From positions 1 through 33,058 of the IMG/VR virus record IMGVR_UViG_3300027763_000152: 33,058 nucleotides of DNA; one strand, given 5' to 3'. The stretch is from a virus. Under the pieces are notes generated by a model. That model was not told the DNA's origin. It made no database searches and saw nothing but the letters and a program-made list of their open reading frames with translations. The first letter of the stretch is position 1; each line of letters begins with the position of its first letter. Shown here piece after piece: positions 22,980 through 31,842 of this stretch. The position numbers and the translations under genes were made by a program.

Positions 22980-24038
22980 ATGGGTTGGTTTACCAAATTA
23001 AGAGATGCAGTAGAAAGCGCTGCAGTAGTTGCTGGTAATTATTACTTGCCAGGCTCTAGCTTGGTGACGTCAAAGTTAGTTAGCGAAGGTTCACAAAAAC
23101 AACTAAACAGTGATCTTGGACGTGTAGCTCAACTAGGTTCTGGTTTAGCTGGTTCTGGTGTTGGTTCCGATTATACAGGTATTCCTGCAAGCGGGGGTTA
23201 TAGCACACTAGGCGACATGTTTAGTGGTGGTGCTGGTAGTGGCGTTCCTGGAGCTGCTCCTCCTGCTGCCACATTGGGTGAGGGTATCGACACGAGTGCC
23301 TCCACTATGGCTAATGGGTTTGACACCACAGGACTGAGTGCTGGTCCTGCTACAGCTCCCCCAGCGTTTACTCCTAACACCGTAGCACAAGGCAGTAACA
23401 TTCCTTCCTACGGTACTGCTGGTGGTGAAGGTAATTATGGCTATGACATGGGTACAGGTACTGCGGTAACAGGTACTCCAGCTACTGCTCCCACTGGTCC
23501 TAAGATGATTGGTGCCGATTACGAGCAAATGCCAGGTAATTTCCCAGCATACAGTGCTGTAAATGCTCCCTTGCAAGGCCAATCTCCTAGTTTTCTAAAT
23601 TCTTTGATGGCTGGTAACTTTGGTCAAGCTGCTACCTCTGCTGGTGACTGGGCAATGAAAAACCCCATTCCAGCTATTTACGGTGCAGGTAGTTTGTACG
23701 ACATGTACGCCAAGAATCAAATGGCTAACCGTCAACAACAAATGTACAACCAAAACCGTGCAGACATCTTAAACACCTATATGCCAGGTTCTCCTGAGTA
23801 CAACTTGCTCAAGCAAGAGATGGACCGTAAGGATGCTGCTGCAGGTCGTAACAGTCAGTATGCTACTCGTGCTAACGAGTTTGCTGGCAAGATTGCAGGT
23901 TTGCGTATGAATGCTTTGAGCAACATGCAAGGAAATCAAAATACCTTGGGCAATCAAGCTTTGGGTAATCAGTATGGTATGTTTAATACTCCCTTGACTC
24001 TGGCTGCATTAACTGCAACACAGAGACCTACATCTTAA
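22980..24038 (+). CDS. Candidate DNA ejection protein 1 (Gly-rich)
   Basis: A 352-residue protein with a short amphipathic N-terminus (GWFTKLRDAVESAAVVAGNY), a long Gly/Ala/Pro/Ser-rich low-complexity middle (about 50-180) and a Gln/Asn/Met-rich helical C-terminus (about 240-340). It occupies the place where P22-like phages carry the first ejected virion proteins. The composition (no Cys, flexible core) suits a protein threaded through the tail. The assignment is by position and composition, not by motif. It has a taaggaat site. Confidence 0.55.
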   Translation: MGWFTKLRDAVESAAVVAGNYYLPGSSLVTSKLVSEGSQKQLNSDLGRVAQLGSGLAGSGVGSDYTGIPASGGYSTLGDMFSGGAGSGVPGAAPPAATLGEGIDTSASTMANGFDTTGLSAGPATAPPAFTPNTVAQGSNIPSYGTAGGEGNYGYDMGTGTAVTGTPATAPTGPKMIGADYEQMPGNFPAYSAVNAPLQGQSPSFLNSLMAGNFGQAATSAGDWAMKNPIPAIYGAGSLYDMYAKNQMANRQQQMYNQNRADILNTYMPGSPEYNLLKQEMDRKDAAAGRNSQYATRANEFAGKIAGLRMNALSNMQGNQNTLGNQALGNQYGMFNTPLTLAALTATQRPTS

Positions 24039-24046
24039 GGAATCAT

Positions 24047-24949
24047 ATGGCTGACTTATCAACCATGTTTAACCAACTTGGCCCAGCAGGAGGTTCTATC
24101 CTTGCTGGCGTTCAAATGGGTAATGAGGCCAATGCTGCTCAATCTGAGCAAGCCATGCGTCAAGCCCAGATGGATAAAATCCTGATGGAAACAGAGCAAG
24201 CTAAGCTGATGAATCCTTTGGCAATTCAAGCCAAACAACAAGAGATTGCTTCTGGTAAACTCAAGGCTTCTCAAGAACAAGACGCCTATCGTGATGAGAT
24301 TCTTGGCAAGGCTATTCCTAAATTAGCAAATATTTCTGGTCCTGCTCGTTATGCAGCAATGGATCAAATCTTTGCTAAAGCAGGTTTACCTTTGGACGAT
24401 GAAGATCGCAAGCATTTGTTTAGTATGGACCCTGACTCTATGCTTAAGGAACTTAAAGCTAAGCATGAATGGTCTCTGACGCAAAACAAAGGCTATCGTC
24501 AAGCTATGGACGTGGCTAAGGAACAAGCCAAATGGCATAAATATTCTGCAGATGCAAGTGCTGGTGCTCAACGCCATGCCGCAGACGTTAGAGCTAGTAT
24601 TGCTAAAGATCGTGCTACTGCTGAGAAATCTTTGCAACAAGCTTTGGCTGGCGCTAAGACTTTTGAAGCTCAATCTGTTGTGTACACCGATTTTGCAGAG
24701 AAAGCCCGTTTAGCTGGTGATGACTTTGAGTATCAGCGTTTAGACACCTTGGCTAAACAAGCTAAAGCAAACGACTTGCAAAAACGTGCTGCCGCAGGTG
24801 ATGCCCGTGCCGCACAACAGTTACAACTCCTACAAGGTTTGGGCGTTCCCATGAACAACGTACCACCAGCAGTTCCCCCTGCAGCTCCTGCAGCTCCTGC
24901 TGCTTCGAGTGCTGGAAATGGCCCACGTAAACCTCTCGCCGCTTATTAA
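24047..24949 (+). CDS. Candidate DNA ejection protein 2 (helical)
   Basis: A 300-residue, strongly helical, Ala/Gln/Lys-rich protein with extended coiled coils (about 25-85 and 140-265) and an Ala/Pro-rich disordered end (PAVPPAAPAAPAASSAGNG, about 273-291). The long helices and the position between two other candidate ejection genes resemble internal virion proteins that build the trans-envelope channel. Two of these genes share Pro/Gly/Ala-rich linkers. The function is inferred from context. The start has ttaaggaatc. Confidence 0.55.
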   Translation: MADLSTMFNQLGPAGGSILAGVQMGNEANAAQSEQAMRQAQMDKILMETEQAKLMNPLAIQAKQQEIASGKLKASQEQDAYRDEILGKAIPKLANISGPARYAAMDQIFAKAGLPLDDEDRKHLFSMDPDSMLKELKAKHEWSLTQNKGYRQAMDVAKEQAKWHKYSADASAGAQRHAADVRASIAKDRATAEKSLQQALAGAKTFEAQSVVYTDFAEKARLAGDDFEYQRLDTLAKQAKANDLQKRAAAGDARAAQQLQLLQGLGVPMNNVPPAVPPAAPAAPAASSAGNGPRKPLAAY

Positions 24950-24957
24950 GGAAAACT

Positions 24958-27900
24958 ATGGACATCGACGCAGCTCTGAAAGACGGGTATTCAATTCAAG
25001 AAGTTAATGCAGAAGCTGCACGACGTGTAGGATTTCGCCTTGCTGATGCTAAAGCCGATGGTTATACTGATGATGAAATCCTGCAAGAATTGCGTGGACG
25101 TTTGTCAACTCCTAAAGCCCCTACTGCCAAAGATAAAACAATGGCAGAGGTGCAACAAGCAATAGGTCAACAGCGTGAAGGTTTAACAGGAACTGCTGAG
25201 ACTCTGTTAAGCTTGGGTACAGGTGCTGTTGCACAGGTTGCTGGTATTCCTGTTGCTGGTATTCAGAAACTGCGCTCTTCTATGGCAGGTGTGCCCACTA
25301 CGTTTGAGAAAGAGTATGCTGATGCTATTCAGCGTATGACTTTTGAACCACGTACAGAAGCTGGTCAAGAAACTACAGGACGTGTTGGTAAGTTTATCAA
25401 CGACGTCGTTCTTCCTGTTGCTCCTATGCTGGGTGGTTTGCCTGCTCTTAAAGTTGGTGAAGGTGCTATGGCTGCTAAAGCCCGTATCATGCCTAAAGCC
25501 AGTGAGATTCCAAAGCCTGTTGAGGTTGCTAAACCTAAGACTGGTGTTGCAGCAATGAAGGACGAGTTGTCTGGTAAAACAGAACCAACTGTTCCTGTAG
25601 ATGCCAACCTTGAGTATTACAAGCAACAAGCTCTTGCTAAAGAACAAGCTGCGTTAGAAGCACAACGTGCTGCTGGTGAGCGTCCAATTACCGTTGGACC
25701 AGAAGGCGTAGAAATGCCAGGTATGCGTAGTGCTCAAGAGGCGCTGGCAAACTTTGACCGTCAAGTGCGTCGTGATGAGCGTCGTGCACCTACAGAAAGT
25801 ACAGACACTATGTTTGTTACTCCTGAAGGTGAGGCCTTGTTCAATCCCCTGTTTGAAGATCAACAGCGCCTTAACATGGTTAAGGACGTTGCTGGTGAAC
25901 AACAGCGTTTGGCTGCTGAGTCTGCATTGGCTCAACGTTCTCAACAAGGTACACAGGCTAGCGTGTTTGAACCACAAACGAACATGCACCGTGCATTTAC
26001 AGAAGTGTTTGCACAGGACCAGAACGGAGTGCGTCCTCTGTCTAAAGCAGAGTTTGTTGAAACTCTGGACAACTTAGCTAAAGAACCTGGCACAGCATTC
26101 CAAATGCCAGAGAACCTTGCTGAAGCCTATCAGAAATATCTTGAGCATCCTGCTCATGGACAGATGGACTTCTTTGGTGCTAATGAAGTTCCTGTAACAA
26201 CTCCTTATAAAACTCTGGGTGAGATGACTCCCGCAGAGAAAACTAAATTTACTAAAGCTGGTAAGAAGCTTGGTATTACTCCTGAGATGGAGCAACGTAT
26301 GCGTGAGCAAGAGTTGTTTCCAGGTATTACCAAACTCCATGCCAACTTTGATCCTGAAGCATTTAAGTTTGCTGGACTGGGTGCTCAGTTTGGTAAGTCC
26401 CCCATGCTTAATGTCCCAGGTGTTGGTGACCGTTTGAAGTCTCTTGGTAATGCTATGATTGAGACTCCAGAGGCTGCCATTGACTTGGCTAAGGCGGCGC
26501 CTGACGTGTCTCAGAACATGGTACAACGTGGTGTCAATGCTTTGACTAAGGGTGGTATCTTCCTAAAAGCTAAGGTTAACAACCCAGTGGTTCACTACAC
26601 TGTGGACCGTTTCCTTAAAGCTGAAGGTTTGGCTGACGCCGAAATTTTGCAGAAGCTACAAACAAATTACTTAGGTTCTTTGCGTGAACTGTCTAAAGCA
26701 GAGCGTACAGAGGCCTTTGAACTGTTAAACCTAGCTGACTTGAATCAAAAGACAATTACTCCTGAAATGATGCAGAAGTATGGTTTGTCTGAAAGACTGC
26801 AAGGCTTCATCACAGAACATCAAACAATGATGGCTGATGTGTTGAATAAAATCAACACTGCTCGTGAAGCTACTGGTCGTAAACCCATCACAGGCCGTGA
26901 GGCTTATTCTGCTATGTCAATGACTGGTGACTTCCGTAAGGTTGTCTACAAGATGGTTGACGGTAAGCAAGAAGTTGTTGGCGTTATTGGTGCTGATTCT
27001 AAAACCCTTGGCTCACGTAGCCTGTCGGCTTTGGAAAAGAAAGTGTTGGAAAAAGACCCTTCCCTGTCGTTTGGTCCTTTGCAAGACTTGTCAAAGACAA
27101 CACGCTCTATGAAGGGTACACCCCATGAAGCTTTCCAAGACGTGCTTGCCACTCTTGGTGAGAACAATCCCCACATTGCAGAGTTTGTTAAGACTCTGAA
27201 AGAAGTGGCTAAGGATGATCCTTCTAACTATCTCGGTATGCAAAAGCACACCATGCAGAAGAAGGGTGTCTTTGGTATGGAAGGTCGTAAGTTCTGGGAA
27301 ACAACAGAAGACAATGCCCGTGCTTTCTTTGAGAACCAACTGCGTTACGCAGAAAGTGCTTACAAGTGGAGTCATTTGGCTGAAGCCGCTAAGGATGTCA
27401 ACGAAGTAATTCGTAATCCAGAAGTGGTTGCTAAACAAGACCAAGCAATTCGTCTTGCTGATGACTACATGCAGAATGCTTTGGGCATCAATCCTAGTCG
27501 TATGGGCCGTGCTGTTAACGATTTCACTAACGCTGCTTTTGGTGCTGTTGGTTTAGGTCCATCCTATCCCCGTGGCATTGTTAGCGCATCTCGTGCTGTT
27601 GCTAACACATGGATGCTGTCTCTTAGCCCTGCCTTCTTAGGCATGCAGATTATCCAAGCTCCTGCGGTGATTCCTTCAATGACTGCGCTATTGCGTGGTC
27701 GTGGTATGGCTCCTAAGATGACTTGGTTAACCCAAGGCATGGATTACTTTGCTCAATCAGGTATGACCTTTACCAAGGCCTTGGCTGGTATGGAGTTGTC
27801 CACTGTTGAACGCGGTGCTTTGAAGTATGCAAAAGATAACCATGTGTATGCTACAGACATGGTTGAGCATGCTAACCAGATCGAAAAAGGCGCTGGTTAC

Positions 27901-29034
27901 TACACTACCAAGTTGACACAGACTCCTGCTGCTATCACTGAACAAGCAACCCGTGCTCAGGTCTACATGACCTTTGTACACATGCTGGATGATGCTGGTC
28001 TATCAACTAAAGACGGCTTGTATCAACAAGCTCATCGCTTTACTGACATGGCTATGGTCAACTATAGTGCTATTGAGAAGCCAACCTTCTACAACAGCCT
28101 TGGTCCCATTGGCAGTGCAGCATACAACTTGAAGAGTTTTGCACATAACGAAATTAGTAAGTGGTCGTTGTTTGCCCGTGAGATTGCAGAGACAGGTAAC
28201 CCTGCTCCTTTGCTGACTCAAATGGCTACAACCATTGCTTTAGCTGGTGTTATGGGCTTGCCCTTCTTCTCACAGTTTGAAGAACTCTATGACTTCATTA
28301 CCAAGAAACTGGGTAAACCCCGTAGCTTAGCCTTGGATGTACAAGAGATGTCTAAGGCTGTTGGTAAGGAACTTGGTCCTAACGCTACCTTTGCCCTCTC
28401 CAATGGTGCTCCAACGCTCTTAGGCGTGGATTTAAGCACTCGTTTGGGCTTGGGTGATGTGATTCCTAGCTCTGCTGCTGACGCAGCCTTTGCAGGCGGT
28501 GGTAAGCTGTATGAGATGGGTAAGGCTACAGGCCGTGCTGTTATCAACCCATCAGAAGAAAACCTGAAAGCAGCAGCAATTAACCTTGCTCCTCCAGTTG
28601 CTCAAGGACCTTTGGATGTTGCTTGGTATCAGAAGAACGGTCTTGCTTACAGTAAGGACCCAGAGAAGCTGCGCCCAATGGCTCGCCGTAACGATGCAGA
28701 CATCTTGTTCAAGAAGATTGGACTTACTGGTATTAACGAGTCTGCTCAGAAAACTGCAAACTACCAAAATGCTCAGTTGGATAAAGCCTACACAGAATAT
28801 CGTTCTATTGCAATGCGAACCATTGCTCAAGACTTGTTCCGTAACCGTCCAATTGATCCCAAAACTCTTGAGAAATACTTTGTTACTGGTCAGGGTGACC
28901 CAACAACATTCTCTACAGACATCCAACGGTTGGCTGTGGACATGAACTTGGACCCACAAACAGCAATTACATTGAAACAAGCTGCTTCACAGCGTATCCC
29001 ACAACTGCGTAGCTTAGAACGGAGAGCACAATAA
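24958..29034 (+). CDS. Very large candidate ejection protein (1358 residues)
   Basis: The longest gene in the window. The N-terminus has two adjacent short segments of similar type (ALKDGYSIQEVNAEAARRVG and ADAKADGYTDDEILQELRG), a pattern common at the start of phage internal proteins. A first hydrophobic stretch lies near 77-97. Hydrophobic helices appear near 885-912 (VANTWMLSLSPAFLGMQIIQ) and near 1085-1104 (TQMATTIALAGVMGLPFFSQ), while most of the rest is charged and helical. No lytic transglycosylase motif was recognised. By size and position it corresponds to P22 gp16 or T7 gp16, but is about twice the length of P22 gp16. It is preceded by aaggaaaa. Confidence 0.65.
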   Translation: MDIDAALKDGYSIQEVNAEAARRVGFRLADAKADGYTDDEILQELRGRLSTPKAPTAKDKTMAEVQQAIGQQREGLTGTAETLLSLGTGAVAQVAGIPVAGIQKLRSSMAGVPTTFEKEYADAIQRMTFEPRTEAGQETTGRVGKFINDVVLPVAPMLGGLPALKVGEGAMAAKARIMPKASEIPKPVEVAKPKTGVAAMKDELSGKTEPTVPVDANLEYYKQQALAKEQAALEAQRAAGERPITVGPEGVEMPGMRSAQEALANFDRQVRRDERRAPTESTDTMFVTPEGEALFNPLFEDQQRLNMVKDVAGEQQRLAAESALAQRSQQGTQASVFEPQTNMHRAFTEVFAQDQNGVRPLSKAEFVETLDNLAKEPGTAFQMPENLAEAYQKYLEHPAHGQMDFFGANEVPVTTPYKTLGEMTPAEKTKFTKAGKKLGITPEMEQRMREQELFPGITKLHANFDPEAFKFAGLGAQFGKSPMLNVPGVGDRLKSLGNAMIETPEAAIDLAKAAPDVSQNMVQRGVNALTKGGIFLKAKVNNPVVHYTVDRFLKAEGLADAEILQKLQTNYLGSLRELSKAERTEAFELLNLADLNQKTITPEMMQKYGLSERLQGFITEHQTMMADVLNKINTAREATGRKPITGREAYSAMSMTGDFRKVVYKMVDGKQEVVGVIGADSKTLGSRSLSALEKKVLEKDPSLSFGPLQDLSKTTRSMKGTPHEAFQDVLATLGENNPHIAEFVKTLKEVAKDDPSNYLGMQKHTMQKKGVFGMEGRKFWETTEDNARAFFENQLRYAESAYKWSHLAEAAKDVNEVIRNPEVVAKQDQAIRLADDYMQNALGINPSRMGRAVNDFTNAAFGAVGLGPSYPRGIVSASRAVANTWMLSLSPAFLGMQIIQAPAVIPSMTALLRGRGMAPKMTWLTQGMDYFAQSGMTFTKALAGMELSTVERGALKYAKDNHVYATDMVEHANQIEKGAGYYTTKLTQTPAAITEQATRAQVYMTFVHMLDDAGLSTKDGLYQQAHRFTDMAMVNYSAIEKPTFYNSLGPIGSAAYNLKSFAHNEISKWSLFAREIAETGNPAPLLTQMATTIALAGVMGLPFFSQFEELYDFITKKLGKPRSLALDVQEMSKAVGKELGPNATFALSNGAPTLLGVDLSTRLGLGDVIPSSAADAAFAGGGKLYEMGKATGRAVINPSEENLKAAAINLAPPVAQGPLDVAWYQKNGLAYSKDPEKLRPMARRNDADILFKKIGLTGINESAQKTANYQNAQLDKAYTEYRSIAMRTIAQDLFRNRPIDPKTLEKYFVTGQGDPTTFSTDIQRLAVDMNLDPQTAITLKQAASQRIPQLRSLERRAQ

Positions 29035-29528
29035 TGGCAGATTCATTAGAACAAATGTTTAATGAACAACCAGGTTTCTTTTCTAAACTCACCGATCCAT
29101 TCACATTGAATAAATTGGTGACAGAAGAGGCTAGGCAACGGCATGGTATTGGTGAAGATGTTGGCGGTACAGGAGATGCTTATCGGCATCTTCTTGCCTC
29201 TGCTATCCTAGCTAAACGTCATGGTCCTGGGTATGCAGAAACCATTGGTAATATGCACGAATGGCGTGTTCCGTTTATTGGTGCTGGTTTTAATCCAGCC
29301 CCTGAAGACACCGCTATGGATTTGCATAACAACTCTCTTGGTAGACAGATTGCTCAAGAGTCAAAGTCTTACAAAGATGTTCAGCGTAAGGTTCAAGCAA
29401 ACATTGATTCAGGTACTGCTAAGACTGTGTACTCCCGTGCACAAGCTCCCAAGCAAGAATATGACCCAATAGATGCGGCAATAAATAAACCTATTGATTT
29501 AATCCGAAGTATGTTTACTCGGAAATGA
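29034..29528 (+). CDS. Protein with RH / HE / MDLHNN-GR motif (unknown activity)
   Basis: A 164-residue protein that starts on the stop of the large ejection gene. It contains an ordered set of polar motifs: GDAYRHLLASA (R51, H52), NMHEW (H75, E76), and EDTAMDLHNNSLGRQIA (D92, D96, N99, N100, R104). A similar RH...HE...MDLxNNxxGR pattern occurs in a domain found in phage proteins and in C-terminal toxin-like modules (I recall it as DUF6973). The conserved His, Glu and Asp residues suggest a metal-dependent hydrolase, possibly acting on the cell envelope during entry, but no activity is established. It ends directly at the operon terminator. Confidence 0.6.
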   Translation: MADSLEQMFNEQPGFFSKLTDPFTLNKLVTEEARQRHGIGEDVGGTGDAYRHLLASAILAKRHGPGYAETIGNMHEWRVPFIGAGFNPAPEDTAMDLHNNSLGRQIAQESKSYKDVQRKVQANIDSGTAKTVYSRAQAPKQEYDPIDAAINKPIDLIRSMFTRK

Positions 29529-29530
29529 AA

Positions 29531-29569
29531 AAAGCCCCTAAGCTCACAAGGCCTAGGGGCTTTCTTTTT
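29531..29569. terminator. Bidirectional intrinsic terminator between convergent modules
   Basis: A perfect 10-bp stem aaagccccta/taggggcttt (29531-29540 with 29554-29563) with a 13-nt loop has T-rich tails on both sides: tttcttttt rightward and ttttttcat on the minus strand. It ends the right-pointing structural operon and the left-pointing operon at once. The stop codon of the last left-pointing gene (29568-29570) lies in its T-tail. Confidence 0.92.
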
Positions 29570-29714
29570 ATGCGTTCTCTTTCATCTTCATGAAGACAAA
29601 GCGTAAGAACGCTACGTTAAGGATAATGGCATAATGATACTCATCTTCCTCGTCACCAGTCATGTGCTCAACGCCCAGTTGCAGGCCGTTGATAAACTCT
29701 AGCATTACTACCAT
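29568..29714 (-). CDS. Small conserved-looking protein, last gene of the left operon
   Basis: A 48-residue ORF read directly from the minus strand. It starts 3 bases after the ribonucleotide reductase stop, with ggag eight bases upstream inside that gene. The sequence has an acidic middle (GVEHMTGDEEDEYHYA) and a hydrophobic C-terminal helix (AIILNVAFLRFVFMKMK). Similar small acidic-plus-hydrophobic proteins occur beside replication genes in phages. It may be membrane associated. An ATG three codons later (29705) is an alternative start. Confidence 0.65.
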   Translation of the reverse strand: MVVMLEFINGLQLGVEHMTGDEEDEYHYAIILNVAFLRFVFMKMKENA

Positions 29715-29717
29715 AGT

Positions 29718-31388
29718 TTAAACTCCGCAGGAGCCGCCGTGACCTGTGTATTCACAGATGTCAACCTCGTCATAAATCATGTCTTTATGCTTGATTGCTT
29801 CTGAGTATGGCACAGACGTCAGGGGTTGTCCACCTCGACTCCCATCTGGATAGCAGGTAAACCCTCGGAGTCGGGGTGCATACTTTGCAAGAGTTTCTGT
29901 AAATGATTGTACACGTTTTTCATTATTTCCTGCGCTTCCCCAGGATGGAAGGTTAATGGTTGAGGAAATAGACATGTCAACGTAATCTTGGATATCCGCT
30001 TGGAATTTAATTCGCTGTTCATAGTTCTCACTCAGGTCAATAGCCGATTCAATCTTGTCTGGGTTGACTCCATATTGTTGGATAAGGTTCTGAGCAGTCC
30101 CATCAACGACGTATTGGTACTTCCATTTAGTGCCTTCTGTAAGGAAGCGTCGCTTGTAAGCAACAGCAAAAAGCGGCTCAATGCCCGTTGTTGTTCCAGC
30201 AAGGATTCCAATTGAACCCGTAGGAGCAATGGCACGGTATGCCTTGGGGTGGTTAAGGTAGAATCGGTCACAGTGTTCATTAGCACTTCGTTCGCTTTCT
30301 TCTTCGTAAACTTTCAACCATTTGTGCAGCTCAGGGCTTACTTCGTACGGTTGATTACGTTTAAGTAACCATTCGTGAATACCCATAAGTCCCAGACCAA
30401 GGCGTCGATTCTTTTCTCGAACTCGGTATACTTTGTCGTATGGGAGGTCAGCTCTAAGCGTTCCACAAACCAGAAACTTGCTAGCAAGGGCAACAATAGA
30501 CTTAAACTCAGCAAGAGATTCAATATTACCAAGGTTAATTGAACCAAGGTTACAAACATCCGAGTCATCCTCAGAAGTGACTTCTGTACAAGCATTGCGA
30601 AGGGTTTCATTTTCTTTAGTTCCAAAGTTAAAGCTGAAGCCAGGTTCTCCTGTCATCAGTGCCTGTCGGCAGTTTTCTACAAATACGGGGTTATGAGCAA
30701 GGCTAAACTCGCCAGGCTTATTGGGATTCTGTAAGAACGATGCGTTGTCATAGTTCACAGAGATGTTAGTCATGTCCAAAGGAGCAGCAGCATTGAAGTC
30801 TTTCTCCTTGGCAGCCTTTACATCGTCTGACCAGTCTTTAACGTGGAGAAATTTATCAATGTCTTCATGTCGCCAATTAAGAGACGCATAGATCGCACTA
30901 CGTCGAGAGCCTCCTTGCATGACGTTGCGTCCAATTTCATTGATCGCATACATAAGTGGTAGAGGTCCGCTTGCAGTGCCTCCTGTTCGGCTAAGAGCTT
31001 TTCCAGCAGCACGGAGTCGTGAGTAGTCAATACCAATGCCACCACCCGTCATCAAACAAGACATTGCTCGCCATGTAACATCACTCCACTCTTCTCGCGT
31101 ATCTGCTTCTGCACGAAGTAGATAACAATTGTTATACGCCTTGTAGGGGCGACCTGCGTAATACAGGTAACGACCACCTGGCAAGAACTTCATTTCCTTA
31201 ATGTATTCAGTAAGCTGTTTACATTCATCCAAACTCATCAATGCTGTTGTAGTACCACCACGCGTACCACAGACATCATCTACTAACCGTTCTGCCAACT
31301 TGTCCCATGTATCAGCGGGACCTTGGGCATATTTAAAGCGAAAAATGTTCTCGCCAAATGTATTACGAAATCGGGATTTATCTGTCAT
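29718..31388 (-). CDS. nrdJ: Ribonucleotide reductase, class II (adenosylcobalamin-dependent) type
   Basis: A 556-residue reductase that makes deoxynucleotides from ribonucleotides. Active-site features: C88 (NNCYLL) and C279 (DVCNLGSINL) as the redox pair, N265-x-C267-x-E269 (NACTE) as the thiyl-radical site, and APTGS at 388-392. The C-terminus has two further Cys (545, 554) suited to thioredoxin-type re-reduction. No N-terminal ATP-cone is present. No NrdB partner or activase gene is next to it, which with the short length points to class II, as in several marine phages; class I is not fully excluded. It would need host or environmental cobalamin. It overlaps the upstream zinc-protein gene by 4 nt. 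Confidence 0.85.
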   Translation of the reverse strand: MTDKSRFRNTFGENIFRFKYAQGPADTWDKLAERLVDDVCGTRGGTTTALMSLDECKQLTEYIKEMKFLPGGRYLYYAGRPYKAYNNCYLLRAEADTREEWSDVTWRAMSCLMTGGGIGIDYSRLRAAGKALSRTGGTASGPLPLMYAINEIGRNVMQGGSRRSAIYASLNWRHEDIDKFLHVKDWSDDVKAAKEKDFNAAAPLDMTNISVNYDNASFLQNPNKPGEFSLAHNPVFVENCRQALMTGEPGFSFNFGTKENETLRNACTEVTSEDDSDVCNLGSINLGNIESLAEFKSIVALASKFLVCGTLRADLPYDKVYRVREKNRRLGLGLMGIHEWLLKRNQPYEVSPELHKWLKVYEEESERSANEHCDRFYLNHPKAYRAIAPTGSIGILAGTTTGIEPLFAVAYKRRFLTEGTKWKYQYVVDGTAQNLIQQYGVNPDKIESAIDLSENYEQRIKFQADIQDYVDMSISSTINLPSWGSAGNNEKRVQSFTETLAKYAPRLRGFTCYPDGSRGGQPLTSVPYSEAIKHKDMIYDEVDICEYTGHGGSCGV

Positions 31389-31573
31389 AGTTTCTTTATA
31401 AAAATAGCAGGCTTATTGCTGCCAGTAAGTTTTTCGTATTCTTTTCTCTTTGCTTCACGTTCCATAATGCAAAGCTCACAGTTGCCTTTTCTCAACCATT
31501 GTCGATGAGTCGGGCATTGACGATTCTTGCGAACCTCTGCCAGTTTCTTCATGGTTGTATCGTCTAATGGCAT
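31385..31573 (-). CDS. Small zinc-finger-like protein
   Basis: A 62-residue basic protein with C20-x2-H23-x8-C32-x2-C35 (CPTHRQWLRKGNCELC), a likely single zinc site, and a Lys-rich tail. The start has the best ribosome-binding site in the left module, aggaggcaaagg directly before ATG 31573. It lies immediately upstream of the reductase (ATGA overlap), but has no glutaredoxin CxxC-in-thioredoxin-fold pattern, so a redox partner role is not supported. It overlaps the previous gene by 98 nt in another frame. Confidence 0.72.
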   Translation of the reverse strand: MPLDDTTMKKLAEVRKNRQCPTHRQWLRKGNCELCIMEREAKRKEYEKLTGSNKPAIFIKKL

Positions 31574-31670
31574 CCTTTGCCTCCTCTTCTTGCTGCATAC
31601 GTTCTAAGTATTTTTTCTTGTAATGCTGCTGTTCAATTGATTCTACAGGATTGTGAGATGTGGTTTTCAT
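31476..31670 (-). CDS. Small basic-acidic protein overlapped by the zinc-protein gene
   Basis: A 64-residue ORF starting within the stop of the upstream gene (ATGA), which argues that it is translated. The N-terminal half is helical and charged (HYKKKYLERMQQEEEAKDAI); the C-terminal half is Ser-rich and overlaps the zinc-protein gene by 98 nt. The EEEAK codons themselves form the next gene's ribosome-binding site. No family recognised; reality of the distal half is uncertain. Confidence 0.5.
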   Translation of the reverse strand: MKTTSHNPVESIEQQHYKKKYLERMQQEEEAKDAIRRYNHEETGRGSQESSMPDSSTMVEKRQL

Positions 31671-31840
31671 GCTACTGCTTTAACAAGACGTTCAAAGTTC
31701 TCTTCGATCTCATCATTAAACTTATCAATGCATTCGGTAAGTTCAATTCCAAGGATGTCAAAAAACTCAGGGATGTCTAGGTTGTGAACAATTAGATCTT
31801 TAAGTTCCTGAAGGTCCATTAAGGTGTTCTCTTGTTCCAT
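31667..31840 (-). CDS. Small acidic helical phage protein
   Basis: A 57-residue ORF not longer than a single small domain. It contains MDLQELKDLIVHNLDIPEFF followed by DILGIELTECIDKF and an acidic end. Proteins of this sequence type accompany replication genes in podoviruses, and the sequence is clearly constrained (regular amphipathic pattern, no rare insert). The start lies 2 bases after the upstream stop and the end overlaps the next start by 4 nt. No function known to me. Confidence 0.68.
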   Translation of the reverse strand: MEQENTLMDLQELKDLIVHNLDIPEFFDILGIELTECIDKFNDEIEENFERLVKAVA

Positions 31841-31842
31841 AC

